DNA of 64,000 bases, taken from NCBI RefSeq assembly GCF_002251295.1, contig NZ_NPJA01000033.1:124001-188000 (forward strand). Direction: 5' to 3'. The translations under genes and the position numbers were made by a program. Positions 24,553 through 33,536 of the stretch are shown here, piece by piece. A model generated the notes under the pieces. The model did no database searches. It worked only from the letters and a program-made list of their open reading frames with translations, and was not told where the DNA came from. This DNA comes from Prevotella sp. P5-50 (GTDB lineage: Bacteria; Bacteroidota; Bacteroidia; Bacteroidales; Bacteroidaceae). How positions within the stretch are numbered: position 1 is the stretch's first letter; every line of letters starts with the position of its first letter.

Positions 24553-26685
24553 ATGGGGTTTGATAAAATAAAAAACAAAAGTGCAAGCATGGGCAAAAAG
24601 TCCATGTCTGCATTTTTGAAGGTCAATAAATATGAGAATCCACAGACTGTGTTGGATTTGATTTCGCATATCTGTACCTCTGGTATGGATTTGTCTGTGC
24701 AAAATGAATTTATTCCATATCGTGATAAATATAGTAAACTTGAGGAGGATTATTCTAAAGTAAATACAAGAGAAGCCGAAAATTCATTTGTCAATGCCTC
24801 TATAAGTGATTTAATTAAAGGTTGCAATGATCCTTTTGCAATGATGCCGGTTTATCTTGACCATTCAGGCTTTAGTGATGCTATAAATGTCGCTGTTGGT
24901 GGAGGTTATAGTTCGGGTAAATCTTCTTTCCTTAATAATATTACGGGAATTGGTGCTGTTCTTCCAACTGGAATTGAACCGGTGTCAATGATTAATACCT
25001 ATATATCTTTTTCCAATAAGATAACAAAGTTGATAGTGTCTGGCAAGAATTGTAAAGGGCATGTCGTAAAACTTAATCGTGAGGTATTGGATTGTATTCA
25101 ACACTCCTCTAAGTCGAAGATCTATGTCTCTTCCGTCTTAGACGAACTCTATATCAATGTTCCCGTTTCTAAAGAACGTGAGCATTTAAAGGGCTTGGTG
25201 TTCATTGATACTCCTGGATATAATAATTCAGACAATGCCAATAAAGAAAATGGCAAGAAGGACATTGATACCGCTTTTGAAGCTTTGACATATTCTGACG
25301 CTTTGTTTTGGTGTATAGATGCTGAAGCTGGAACTATTTCACAACGTGATATAGAAATGCTAAATCAGCTAATAGATTACAATGATGGTAATTATCCTTT
25401 TGTTATCGTATTTAATAAAATGGATAAAAAACCAGATAATGAGATTGTTAAAATCTTGCAGTCAGCAGAGACGGTATGTAAATCCAAATTGAAGATACAA
25501 CCAATAGACATTATCGGTTTTTCTTCAATAGGAGAAAGTGCCATATATTCATTGAAGAATAAGCAAAAGGCAACGACAAATGCTGGTGTAATGAAGATTC
25601 TTGCTTCTATTTTCAATAAAATGAAGAATGGTGTCTCCGATTATCGTTCTGTTTCTTATTGGACAAATCAGCTTGCATCTTATTTTGATCAGGAGATTAA
25701 AGAATGTGACGAATCGCTTGCTGATCTGGAAAAAGAAAGAAAAAAATTGGCAAAGAAAAAGGCTGATGCTTTCTCTAAATCAGCAACTTCAAGTGAAGAG
25801 CAATTTTCTTTTGTTAACGATCATTTGCCAGTGGTTGAAGATATAATCATTAAATCCTATGATGATATTCTTGATTCAAGAGATGGATTGATAGATCTTC
25901 TCGATAGAGCAATGAAGGGATGGTCAAAAGCTTTAGACCGAGAAGACCAATGGGCTGAAAAAACCGGCTTCTTTAGTGATGCTTCAAATTTGCAAAGACA
26001 ATCAAATAACGCCGTAAACGAGTATAATAGAATAATGACGGCTGCTGGGGAGAACTGTGATGAATTTCAATGCTGGAACACAGAATCACGCAAAGAAAAT
26101 TTGGAGATTATAAGACAAGTTTACGAATATTATGATTTAGACAATGATGATACTCAAGATTCTTTGAAAGAAGATTATGACAATACAGTTTCCTACAAAG
26201 AGACGATTTCTATCTATAAAAGTTTTCTTCAAAAGAAGAAACAAGAGATTGTTCATGTATTTACCACGTGTTGCGAGAATGCAATAAAGAAGAACGAAAA
26301 GCGTTTGCGTGCATTGCAGAACATAAAGGAAGAAGAAGAAACTGATGTGTTCTCTGCTATTGCCAACGACAATATGAACAGATTCCTTGATTGCTTCTCA
26401 AATGGAGTTGATTTGACAAAATGTAATAGTCAGGGATATTCTCCATTGACATACGTTGCTAAAAATAGCAATAATGCAATGATGAAATTCTTGATTGACC
26501 ACGAGGTTGACCTCTCTCTAAAGGACAAAAATGGTTATAACGCTTTGGAAACTGCTGCTATCTATCATTGTCAAGACATATGCGAACTTCTTATTAATGC
26601 AGATAAGGGTTTGTTGATGGAGTCGCAGTCGCTGACGAAGTTGGCTGCTAATGATCGATTTGAAAATTGGATCTCTAATTTTTAA
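24553..26685 (+). CDS. Dynamin-like GTPase 2 with C-terminal ankyrin repeats
   Basis: A 710-aa protein. G1 'GGYSSGKSSFLNN' about 117-129, G3 'DTPGYNNSD' about 219-227, G4 'NKMD' about 287-290; the switch region is 'LPTGIEPVSMI'. A helical, Lys/Glu-rich stalk region spans about 370-590. The end (about 605-700) shows ankyrin repeats: 'DLTKCNSQGYSPLTYVAKNSNNAMMKFLIDHEVDLSLKDKNGYNALETAA'. A dynamin-type GTPase fused to ankyrin repeats is uncommon and suggests a protein-binding sensor part. It lies between GTPases 1 and 3 with gaps of 1 and 5 bp. Confidence 0.85.
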   Translation: MGFDKIKNKSASMGKKSMSAFLKVNKYENPQTVLDLISHICTSGMDLSVQNEFIPYRDKYSKLEEDYSKVNTREAENSFVNASISDLIKGCNDPFAMMPVYLDHSGFSDAINVAVGGGYSSGKSSFLNNITGIGAVLPTGIEPVSMINTYISFSNKITKLIVSGKNCKGHVVKLNREVLDCIQHSSKSKIYVSSVLDELYINVPVSKEREHLKGLVFIDTPGYNNSDNANKENGKKDIDTAFEALTYSDALFWCIDAEAGTISQRDIEMLNQLIDYNDGNYPFVIVFNKMDKKPDNEIVKILQSAETVCKSKLKIQPIDIIGFSSIGESAIYSLKNKQKATTNAGVMKILASIFNKMKNGVSDYRSVSYWTNQLASYFDQEIKECDESLADLEKERKKLAKKKADAFSKSATSSEEQFSFVNDHLPVVEDIIIKSYDDILDSRDGLIDLLDRAMKGWSKALDREDQWAEKTGFFSDASNLQRQSNNAVNEYNRIMTAAGENCDEFQCWNTESRKENLEIIRQVYEYYDLDNDDTQDSLKEDYDNTVSYKETISIYKSFLQKKKQEIVHVFTTCCENAIKKNEKRLRALQNIKEEEETDVFSAIANDNMNRFLDCFSNGVDLTKCNSQGYSPLTYVAKNSNNAMMKFLIDHEVDLSLKDKNGYNALETAAIYHCQDICELLINADKGLLMESQSLTKLAANDRFENWISNF

Positions 26686-26690
26686 TAAGT

Positions 26691-28886
26691 ATGGCTATAA
26701 ATATAAACAATTATAATGATGTATTTGGAAAGTTAACCAAAGCGGTTGACATTGCAAGTACGTCAGATAATGAAGAGATAAAGAAGATTTTCTCAAAGAT
26801 AAAAGAGAAAGTTTGCGACATAAAGGAAGGTGGTGACCGCTTGAAACGTGACAACGAGATATTAAAAATAGGTGTAGTTGGTCAGGTGAAGGCAGGTAAG
26901 TCATCATTCCTCAACTCGCTGTTGTTTGAAGGTGAGAATGTGTTGCCAAGGGCATCTACGCCAATGACAGCCGGCTTGACAGTGTTGGAATATGGTGAAA
27001 AGAATGTGTTCTCCGTTGAGTACTACACGGCTAAGGAGTGGGAAAAGTTTGAGGACAAAGCCAAAGAATATGACGACTTCGTGAATAACGTGAAGTCAAT
27101 GAATCCTGCGTTGACAGATGAAGAGGCTGCAAAGATGGCGAATATTCCAGATGAGCTGTCTACTGCTAAAGAACTTATATCACGATGTACTCGTGTTGCC
27201 AAAGGCAAGGTTGGAAAAGCTCCAGAAGAAAATGAATTCACTGATATCAAGGATTTGCAGGATATTCTTGAGAACTTTGTCGGCGCAGACGGACAATTCA
27301 CATCTGTAGTGAAGAGTCTTTCTATTCGTCTGAATGATGAGCGACTTAAAGGAATGAGAATCGTGGATACTCCGGGTGTAAACGACCCAGTGGTGTCTCG
27401 CGAGCATCGCACTCGTGAGTTCTTGCGTGAATGTCATGGTGTGTTCTTTTTGAGTTTTGCTTCTCGCTTTTTTGACAGCACAGACGTTAACTTCCTTACA
27501 AATCGTATTGGTTCGCAGGGCATAGGCACTGTGGTGCTTATTGCAAGTAAATTTGACTCTGTGCTGCAGGATTCTGGCTCAAAGTTTGAAGACGATTTGA
27601 AGAATGCGATAAAAGATTGCCAAAGACAGTTGGAAGCTCAGTTCAGACGCAACCTTTCTGGTTCAGACTATAGGGGTGAAGAACCTCGTTTTACGATGAG
27701 TTCCGGTATCGGTTATTCTATTGCTAATAAAAAACCGTCAGACTGGGACAGTATGGAGAGCCATGTCGTAAAACAGATGAAGAGATTCTATCCAAGTTTC
27801 TTCGCTTCTGACAGTGACATAAAGGATACGTTCAATGTGCTTTCAAATATTGATGATATCAGAAAGGATTATCTTGATGGTGAGTTCGTGAAGAATCGTG
27901 ATAAGATTATCTCAAGTAAGGTAAACAGCTATTTTGGCAATGCAACAAGCGAAATCAAAGCAATCTTGAGTGATGGCAAGGCCAATCTAAATGAACGTAA
28001 CAATGCTCTTTGTAAGAAAGATATTTCTCAGATAGAATCAGTTCGTGATGCTACTAAAAAGGTAGTTGATAAGATTGTGAAAGATATAGACTCTTTGGCA
28101 AGCAAGGCTGATGATATGGCAGAACAGGCAATGAAGGAGTGTTGGAATCGTTATCAGACACCTTCTGTTAGAGTCCCCACTAAAGTGGAGAGTATCACAT
28201 TCGTACGACAATCTACTTTTTGGGGTAGGGATAAGGATGTATCCTGCTCTTACAAGAAAATCGATGAGCAAAAACTTGTTTCCGAGGCAGAAAGTCAGGT
28301 TCAAGCTGCGGCTGAAAATTTGTCAACTGATTGGAATAATAAGTCGAGTGAACTTATGAATTCAATAAAAGATACTATCGGAAGCCTTATTGCGGAAGCT
28401 GAGCAAAAGGATTCTGAAGCTAAGTTCGATGCTGATGGTTTGCGACGTATTCTTGGCGAGGTTCTTGCCTCAATGAGCAATTCTACTGTTATGAATGTCA
28501 AGGATCTGACAAATAATGTCGTTGGACGTATTATGGATGTTGCTCAAGACTGCGATGTGTCTCTTTATGATGTAGGTTCTGTTGATGAGGCTACAGCAAA
28601 GAATAAAATATCTGAAAGAGCAAGGGATGCGCGTCGTAAGGTTGAAAACGGTTTACGTAATCTGTTTGATCAGTTCAATACGGATATAAAGAAAGAACTT
28701 GATAAATCGAAGAATGAAGTTATAAATATTTTTACAAGTCGCAAGGACGAGTTAATCACAAAGGCAAATGGTTCTGTTCAGGGTTATCTTGACTCTCTTG
28801 AAAAAGAATTAAAGGACAAGAAAGCTCAGCTCGTGAATTATACGAGAGCGATTGCAAGTATTAACGAAATAGAGAAAATATTATGA
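26691..28886 (+). CDS. Dynamin-like GTPase 3
   Basis: A 731-aa protein. G1 'GQVKAGKSSFLNSLL' about 64-78, a switch I-like 'LPRASTPMTAGLTVLEYG' with the expected Thr, G3 'DTPGVNDPV' about 226-234, and 'ASKFDS' at the G4 position. Relative to GTPases 1 and 2 it is a separate subfamily and not a recent duplicate. The C-terminal half is almost entirely helical with heptad-like Lys/Glu patterns. The stop overlaps the start of the small membrane protein (ATGA). Confidence 0.85.
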   Translation: MAININNYNDVFGKLTKAVDIASTSDNEEIKKIFSKIKEKVCDIKEGGDRLKRDNEILKIGVVGQVKAGKSSFLNSLLFEGENVLPRASTPMTAGLTVLEYGEKNVFSVEYYTAKEWEKFEDKAKEYDDFVNNVKSMNPALTDEEAAKMANIPDELSTAKELISRCTRVAKGKVGKAPEENEFTDIKDLQDILENFVGADGQFTSVVKSLSIRLNDERLKGMRIVDTPGVNDPVVSREHRTREFLRECHGVFFLSFASRFFDSTDVNFLTNRIGSQGIGTVVLIASKFDSVLQDSGSKFEDDLKNAIKDCQRQLEAQFRRNLSGSDYRGEEPRFTMSSGIGYSIANKKPSDWDSMESHVVKQMKRFYPSFFASDSDIKDTFNVLSNIDDIRKDYLDGEFVKNRDKIISSKVNSYFGNATSEIKAILSDGKANLNERNNALCKKDISQIESVRDATKKVVDKIVKDIDSLASKADDMAEQAMKECWNRYQTPSVRVPTKVESITFVRQSTFWGRDKDVSCSYKKIDEQKLVSEAESQVQAAAENLSTDWNNKSSELMNSIKDTIGSLIAEAEQKDSEAKFDADGLRRILGEVLASMSNSTVMNVKDLTNNVVGRIMDVAQDCDVSLYDVGSVDEATAKNKISERARDARRKVENGLRNLFDQFNTDIKKELDKSKNEVINIFTSRKDELITKANGSVQGYLDSLEKELKDKKAQLVNYTRAIASINEIEKIL

Positions 28887-29536
28887 GCGTAAGAGAAAAA
28901 TATATAGCAGCTCTGAATGACGAGCAAGCTAAGATGGTTTCGTATGTTAAGCAGATGACGGCGAAAGTCGCTTTTCCTGAGGCTGCTATAACTACAACTT
29001 ATACAAAGCCAGCTAAGCATACTGTAGCCTCTGTTGCATGCTTGCTAGGTGGTGCTGTTGCCATAGTAGCAGGTTTGTGCTTAGAGAAAAATGGCATCTC
29101 TACAGCCGGTGGAGTCGCTGTTGCTTGTGGTGTTGGCTTGTGGGCTATAGATAAAAACAAGAAGCCGATTGTACAGCGTGATGTTGCTTTTTATAAGGTC
29201 ACAAGTCATTACTATAAGTCTCTTTCTGACATTTTTAAGTATGTGACAAATAGCTGGACTGATTCATTGGTGGAAATGAAGAGCAAGTTGAAAGCTGAAA
29301 TCATGCAGCAAAACATTTCTGAGGAAGAGAAGAACTCTGCAATTCAGAGTGTGTTGACTACTTCCGTTGTTGATTTGTCTATGGCTGATTTGTCTTCAAA
29401 GCTTAGCAAGATAGAGCGTGATCATGATGAAGAAGGCTATAAGCGATTTGTTTCTATCTTTGAGAAGAAGTGCATAGAGGCAATAAATAATGCTTTTGAA
29501 GAGCAGAAGGCTGTTTACGAACGACTGCAGTTTTAG
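28883..29536 (+). CDS. Small membrane protein of the dynamin operon
   Basis: A 217-aa protein not assignable to a named family. A hydrophobic hairpin 'VASVACLLGGAVAIVAGLCL ... GGVAVACGVGLWAI' (about residues 49-90) is followed by a helical cytosolic part rich in Lys/Glu. Its position as last gene, translationally coupled to GTPase 3, suggests a membrane anchor or receptor for the GTPases. A hairpin with a T-rich end lies about 80 bp downstream. Confidence 0.7.
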   Translation: MSVREKYIAALNDEQAKMVSYVKQMTAKVAFPEAAITTTYTKPAKHTVASVACLLGGAVAIVAGLCLEKNGISTAGGVAVACGVGLWAIDKNKKPIVQRDVAFYKVTSHYYKSLSDIFKYVTNSWTDSLVEMKSKLKAEIMQQNISEEEKNSAIQSVLTTSVVDLSMADLSSKLSKIERDHDEEGYKRFVSIFEKKCIEAINNAFEEQKAVYERLQF

Positions 29537-29613
29537 TTGATATAAACTAAAATGCAGAATATAAGTATGTTTCTTTCATGCCCATTCACATGAAAAAAAA
29601 TACACTATTTAGG

Positions 29614-29655
29614 ATAAGAGGGTTGGACGGAAACGTCTTTACTCTCTTATTGATA
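29614..29655 (+). terminator. Hairpin terminator after the dynamin operon
   Basis: ATAAGAG (29614-29620) pairs with CTCTTAT (29644-29650), enclosing an inner GACG-GAAA-CGTC stem-loop, and is followed by TTGATATTTT. Confidence 0.5.
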
Positions 29656-30062
29656 TTTTAAAACGTTATAGCAATCATGACTGCTATAATAAATATGAAG
29701 TTAGCAATTGAAGATCGATCTTGAAAAACTGAAACTGAAAGGTTGCAACTACTGGTGGTATAACAACTTAAAAAATAAGCAATATGGCAAAGAATGAAAG
29801 TAAATTATTAGAGGAGTTGAGACGAAGAGGCGGGATTTATGAAGATCCAGCTCCTGAAGTCGGAGGCTTTACTGCTGGTTGATAAGCTTGTTTACCAAGA
29901 AAAAGTAAGCCTTATATACTATTTTCATGAACCTCTGTCACCATTTGACATATCTATATAGTTATTTTGCAGCCGAAATCGAATATATAACTATATAAGG
30001 TAATGTAACAATGAAAAAGAATAATCGTAGGTTGTGATAAAGAATAAATAAAAATAAATACG
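29656..30062 (+). other. Short non-coding stretch with one peptide-sized frame
   Basis: AT-rich, no family hit recognised apart from the 32-aa frame at 29784-29882. Seen otherwise: two short degenerate frames and no clear promoter. Confidence 0.5.
29784..29882 (+). CDS. Possible 32-aa peptide gene ending in GGFTAG
   Basis: The ATG at 29784 is followed by a basic, helical-looking N-terminal half ('MAKNESKLLEELRRRGG') and an uncharged Gly-rich end ('PEVGGFTAG'). A leader-plus-core look is possible, but no maturation gene is near. It could be chance. Confidence 0.3.
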   Translation: MAKNESKLLEELRRRGGIYEDPAPEVGGFTAG

Positions 30063-30314
30063 ATGAACAGTATGGCTGATAAAAAAGCAGCAAAGCGTGA
30101 GAAGATGATGAATATGCCATCATATCGTCTGATGGTAGGTACGGCGAAGTATATGGACAAGTGGTTCCTGGATCCTATACTTGGCTTCATTCTTCCTGCC
30201 GGTATCGGTGATGCTTTGCTGGTTGATTTATCTGATTATATCATGGGCCATTCGCTTGGGAAATTGGATTGTTTCATTATTCTAAAAAAGGATTGCTTAT
30301 GTTTAGAGGAATGA
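30063..30314 (+). pseudogene. Truncated DUF4112-like protein
   Basis: The frame begins 'MNSMADKKAAKREKMMNMPSYRLMV' and continues 'AKYMDKWFLDPILGFILPAGIGDALLVDL', the hallmark of DUF4112 membrane proteins, but similarity stops after about residue 62 and the rest ('GHSLGKLDCFIILKKD') is unrelated. Full-length members have two or three more membrane segments. Its 3' end overlaps the zinc-ribbon gene by 16 bp, so the truncation probably happened when the downstream DNA was joined. Confidence 0.55.
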
Positions 30315-30541
30315 CAAAGTTTACCTGTGATAATTGTGGAAACAAATTCATGGGATGGGACTGTGAGTGGCGGTGTACAGTATATACCGCTCCTGTAAAA
30401 TGCCCAAAGTGTGACAGTATGCACACTTATCCATCAAGTTATAATATAGCTTTTCCACTTGGCGGATTGTTTGGCTTGAAAAAGACTTTTTATCGAAAGA
30501 TATGGAAAAGCATCGATGAGAGGAATAAAACTGACAAATAG
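30299..30541 (+). CDS. Small zinc-ribbon protein
   Basis: An 80-aa protein starting at the ATG at 30299 (or at 30311). 'CDNCGNKF' and 'CPKCDS' form a four-Cys zinc ribbon with an unusually wide spacing that includes 'WDCEWRC'. The C-terminal half is basic. Function unknown. It is 5 bp upstream of the UDG-like gene and probably co-transcribed. Confidence 0.55.
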   Translation: MFRGMTKFTCDNCGNKFMGWDCEWRCTVYTAPVKCPKCDSMHTYPSSYNIAFPLGGLFGLKKTFYRKIWKSIDERNKTDK

Positions 30542-30544
30542 CTT

Positions 30545-31171
30545 ATGAATAGCAACATTTTCTTTCAGCCTTTCGTTGGCAAGGATTATGCCAACGGAGG
30601 CATCTTTGGCAAGCGAATCATGATATTGGGCGAGAGTCATTATTGTGAAGAGGAATGTGCGGATTGTGGCGACTGCCGTCTGCATCGGGAGTGTATGGAC
30701 TTTACGCAGCACGTGCTTGATGATTATCTCAATGAGAATAAGGAACGACAGAACTGGATGCGGACTTTCTTGAAGTTTGAGCGTTCGTTAGTGGGAGAGG
30801 AGACCAATCAAGCGATGAGGCTGAAGATTTGGAACTCGGTGGTATTCTTCAACTATCTGCAAGTGGCGATGGGTGGTCCTCGCGAGGCTGGTACTGCCGA
30901 ACAATATCAACAGGCAGGCAAGGAATTCTTTGAGGTCATCGAAAAGTATCAGCCTGAGTACATCATCGTATGGGGCAAGAGGCTTTGGAACAATCTTCCT
31001 AATGTGCGCTGGCACGATGGTGACGACATCGTAGTGGATGGTTATCCTGTTGCTACAGGTGCTTATCTTCTGAGTAATGGCAAGCAGGTGAAAGTGATGG
31101 CGGTGAATCATCCTTCCGTAGGTTACTCCTGGGACTATTGGTATCGGGTGATACAAAGATTTTTGGAGTAA
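30545..31171 (+). CDS. Uracil-DNA-glycosylase-like superfamily protein
   Basis: A 208-aa protein. 'GKRIMILGESHYCEEECADCG' (about residues 21-41) resembles the N-terminal active-site strand-loop of UDG-like proteins, and 'EYIIVWGKRLWNNLP' plus 'VMAVNHPSVGYSWDYW' resemble the second and third conserved parts. The Cys cluster C-x3-C-x2-C (in 'CEEECADC') could bind metal. No catalytic Asp/Asn is certain, so glycosylase activity is not claimed. It lies directly upstream of a WYL regulator gene (17 bp gap). Confidence 0.5.
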   Translation: MNSNIFFQPFVGKDYANGGIFGKRIMILGESHYCEEECADCGDCRLHRECMDFTQHVLDDYLNENKERQNWMRTFLKFERSLVGEETNQAMRLKIWNSVVFFNYLQVAMGGPREAGTAEQYQQAGKEFFEVIEKYQPEYIIVWGKRLWNNLPNVRWHDGDDIVVDGYPVATGAYLLSNGKQVKVMAVNHPSVGYSWDYWYRVIQRFLE

Positions 31172-31188
31172 TAAGCAAAGAACGTGCT

Positions 31189-32172
31189 ATGGACAATCGT
31201 GTGAAATTCTATAGTTGGCTGATAGGCCTCTTGGATAGTGCGCATCTTACCTTTGAGGAGATTGCTGATGAATGGAAGGAAGCCCATGCTAATCAGGATA
31301 ACAATGTGCTGGACAAGCGTACCTTTCATCGTTATCGTGAAAATATCCAGTCGCAGTTTGGCATTACTGTGGAATGTAACAAGAGCGACGGCTATCGGTA
31401 TTATCTGAAGCGTGACCCCGTGGATGACGATGATGTAACGGAATGGATGCTGAGTTCCCTGCGGCTGGCTTCGTTAGGTGATATGCTGAAGTATCACAAT
31501 AAGGTGATGCTCGATACGCCGCCATACAACACGGAATATCTGGATGATATTCTTTCTGCGATAGATAAGCAATATCTGCTGAAGTTTAAATACGTTTCGG
31601 GTTTCGGAGCAGAGAGCGATATCGTGCTACAACCGGCTTTCGTGAGATACTTCAAACGACGGTGGTACGTTGTGGGAGTTAAGAAACAACGTTCGGCGTC
31701 CGAAGGGAAAGCCAATTCAAGTGCAGAGGTAGATGTGAGAAAACTCGTTCGCTGTCTTCCTTTCGACCGCATCAGTTTCCTGAAGCTTATTTGCGAGAAG
31801 CATCCGTTGCCGGCAAAGTTGAAGAAGTTCCTGACTCCAGAGAATTATTATGAAGATTGCTTTGGCATCTATCGGATGGAAAATGTGCCCGTGGAGAAAA
31901 TCCGTATCCGTGCCTTCTATCCGGAATACAACTACATCGAGGAGGTTCCGCTGCACGAGAGCCAGCAGAAAGTAAAGGAGTCGAAAGATGGAATGTATCG
32001 GGAATATACCCTCACCCTTCGTCCCAGCCGTGATTTCCTTCAGGAACTGTTGTGGCATGGCAGAAATATCATCGTACAGGAACCCGAGAGTCTGAGGCAG
32101 GAGATGATTGGTATCTTAAAGGATATGACGAAGAGTTATGAGACGGGCGAATGCCTGAATGGGGAGGAATAA
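31189..32172 (+). CDS. WYL-domain transcriptional regulator
   Basis: A 327-aa protein starting at the ATG at 31189; a frame open to 31138 overlaps the UDG-like gene. The N-terminal helix-turn-helix part ('YSWLIGLLDSAHLTFEEIADEW', 'LDKRTFHRYRENIQSQFGITV') is followed by a WYL core ('IDKQYLLKFKYVSGFGAESDIVLQPAFVRYFKRRWYVVGVK') and a WCX C-terminus ('LTLRPSRDFLQELLWHGRNIIVQEPESLRQEM'). WYL proteins regulate many defence loci by sensing nucleic acid or nucleotides. It sits between two defence-like operons on the same strand. Confidence 0.85.
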   Translation: MDNRVKFYSWLIGLLDSAHLTFEEIADEWKEAHANQDNNVLDKRTFHRYRENIQSQFGITVECNKSDGYRYYLKRDPVDDDDVTEWMLSSLRLASLGDMLKYHNKVMLDTPPYNTEYLDDILSAIDKQYLLKFKYVSGFGAESDIVLQPAFVRYFKRRWYVVGVKKQRSASEGKANSSAEVDVRKLVRCLPFDRISFLKLICEKHPLPAKLKKFLTPENYYEDCFGIYRMENVPVEKIRIRAFYPEYNYIEEVPLHESQQKVKESKDGMYREYTLTLRPSRDFLQELLWHGRNIIVQEPESLRQEMIGILKDMTKSYETGECLNGEE

Positions 32173-32562
32173 GGGCTTAATGTTTCTCTCCTGGAAAATG
32201 GAAAATTCAAGGGGCTAAGCTATATTACTAACCTATATAAGGTAAAGGGTGTCCCAAAACTCAAGGCCCCCCTTAAAATTATCATAAATTAAGAATCCTG
32301 TGGTTATTGGTAACTACTCATCACCTCTAGACATGAGTAGTTACCGGATTCCAGGAACAAGTTAAAGATATATAAAAACAGCACAGTTTGTTCCTGTCCT
32401 TGCCAAGAAATGCATAATTTTGAATGAAATAAAGAAAAGGAACGAAGACTTTTTTGTATAAGAAAAGCTACCGTTTGATAAACCCATCACTCATAATCAT
32501 CATTTAGAAATGAAGCGAACTATATTCCCACAAGATTTTTCTCAATACTATCCTATTGGGAT
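32173..32562. other. Intergenic region with a long inverted repeat
   Basis: 390 bp without a supported gene. 'GGGTGTCCCAAAACTC' at about 32248 resembles an insertion-sequence end, but no partner end was found. A perfect 13-bp inverted repeat is at 32309-32345. A 41-codon plus-strand frame from 32511 ('MKRTIFPQDFSQYYPIGIQP') is the only other item; it runs into the RhuM remnant and looks like a gene start cut off. Confidence 0.45.
32309..32345. repeat. Perfect 13-bp inverted repeat
   Basis: GGTAACTACTCAT and ATGAGTAGTTACC around an 11-nt loop, with outer GAATCC/GGATTC arms extending it. It follows the WYL gene, but there is no T run, so it is not a classic terminator. Confidence 0.7.
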
Positions 32563-32916
32563 TCAGCCATGTCGTATGTATGTGGATGTTGCCCATTTTC
32601 TAAAAGATGTAGCATTTTTGCTATTCACTCGATAACCTACCGATATAACCATGTCAAGGTTATAGAATGGTATATCGCGAACTATCTTTCTGCTACCCTC
32701 AAAACGAACCTGTGCATTTTTTGCACAGGTTGAGATCTCATCCAACTCCTCTACCTTATATATGTTTCTGATATGACGAACAATAGACGTTCTGTCTACC
32801 CCAAACAACTCAGCCATTTGGTTTTGAGTCAGCCATACAGTATCTTTTTCAAGCTTTACATTCAGTTCGACCTTTCCGTCTGCAGAACGATATATCTCTA
32901 TTTTGTTTTCTTCCAT
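32563..32916 (-). pseudogene. RhuM-family protein, N-terminal fragment
   Basis: 117 codons beginning 'MEENKIEIYRSADGKVELNVKLEKDTVWLTQNQMAELFGVDRTSIVRHIRNIYKVEELDE' and reaching 'FRKWATSTYIRHG', which is the RhuM domain (DNA-binding-like, often found near restriction loci). Full-length members continue far beyond 'FRKWAT'. Here the frame stops within eight residues, so this is a 3'-truncated remnant. Confidence 0.75.
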
Positions 32917-32927
32917 ATCAATAGTTG

Positions 32928-33314
32928 TCAGTCTTGTTTGTATAACTCCCATAGGCTTTTTGCCCATTCTTTCATTGTTTGTCGCAATGATTTTGGTTCC
33001 ATCACTTCTATCATATTTCCTGTATGAAGTAACTCCATGACAAAATCATAAGTTGGACGAAGCCTCAATTATCCCTCATATTCTTCCATTTCTTTTGGAA
33101 TGGTCATGTTATATTTACGATTAAATGTACCATTGGTAGCAGTTTGGATTTTCCCAGTCCCGACATCTATCTTTTCGGGATGCAGTTCTTCGAACCAAAA
33201 ATGACCTGCCTTTTCAGCCAAGTCATGTATTTGCAACTTGCTGTGTACCAATATATTTTGATTAAAACGGTAGAAAAGTGATGATGGAGATTCTGTAGAT
33301 GGTGAAAAAGGCAA
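32928..33314 (-). pseudogene. WYL-protein C-terminal remnant with an in-frame stop
   Basis: One minus-strand frame, broken by a single TAA at about 33069-33071, encodes 'NRKYNMTIPKEMEEYEG' then 'LRLRPTYDFVMELLHTGNMIEVMEPKSLRQTMKEWAKSLW' and a normal stop at 32928. The second part is a clear WYL/WCX C-terminus; a stop replaces what is probably a Tyr. The N-terminal half is missing or frameshifted (fragments continue to about 33400). It points the opposite way to the intact WYL gene. Confidence 0.6.
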
Positions 33315-33472
33315 AGATTTAACATTTTTAACTTCTTGTAACTTACCGCATGTTGTATAAGCATGTTAACTTCTCCTTCGAGAATTGTGTTAAGATGGTG
33401 GCCCAAGAGGCAAAATGATTGGTTTTCAACAATTACAATAAATGTTAAATAATAAATTTAGTTTGCAAATAA

Positions 33473-33506
33473 TTTGGAAATTCTCAAAACAAAACATTAA
33501 CTTTGT
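33473..33506 (+). promoter_or_regulatory. Promoter of the NurA/HerA/GHKL/radical-SAM operon
   Basis: TTTG at 33473-33476 and TAACTTTGT at 33498-33506 (21-bp spacer), ending 30 bp before the ATG at 33537. Confidence 0.55.
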
Positions 33507-33536
33507 AGCGAAATAAAATTCAAACAAGCACTCTTT

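Noticed and set aside
32248..32263. Insertion-sequence-like end GGGTGTCCCAAAACTC
   Set aside because: Only one end is seen and no transposase lies nearby.
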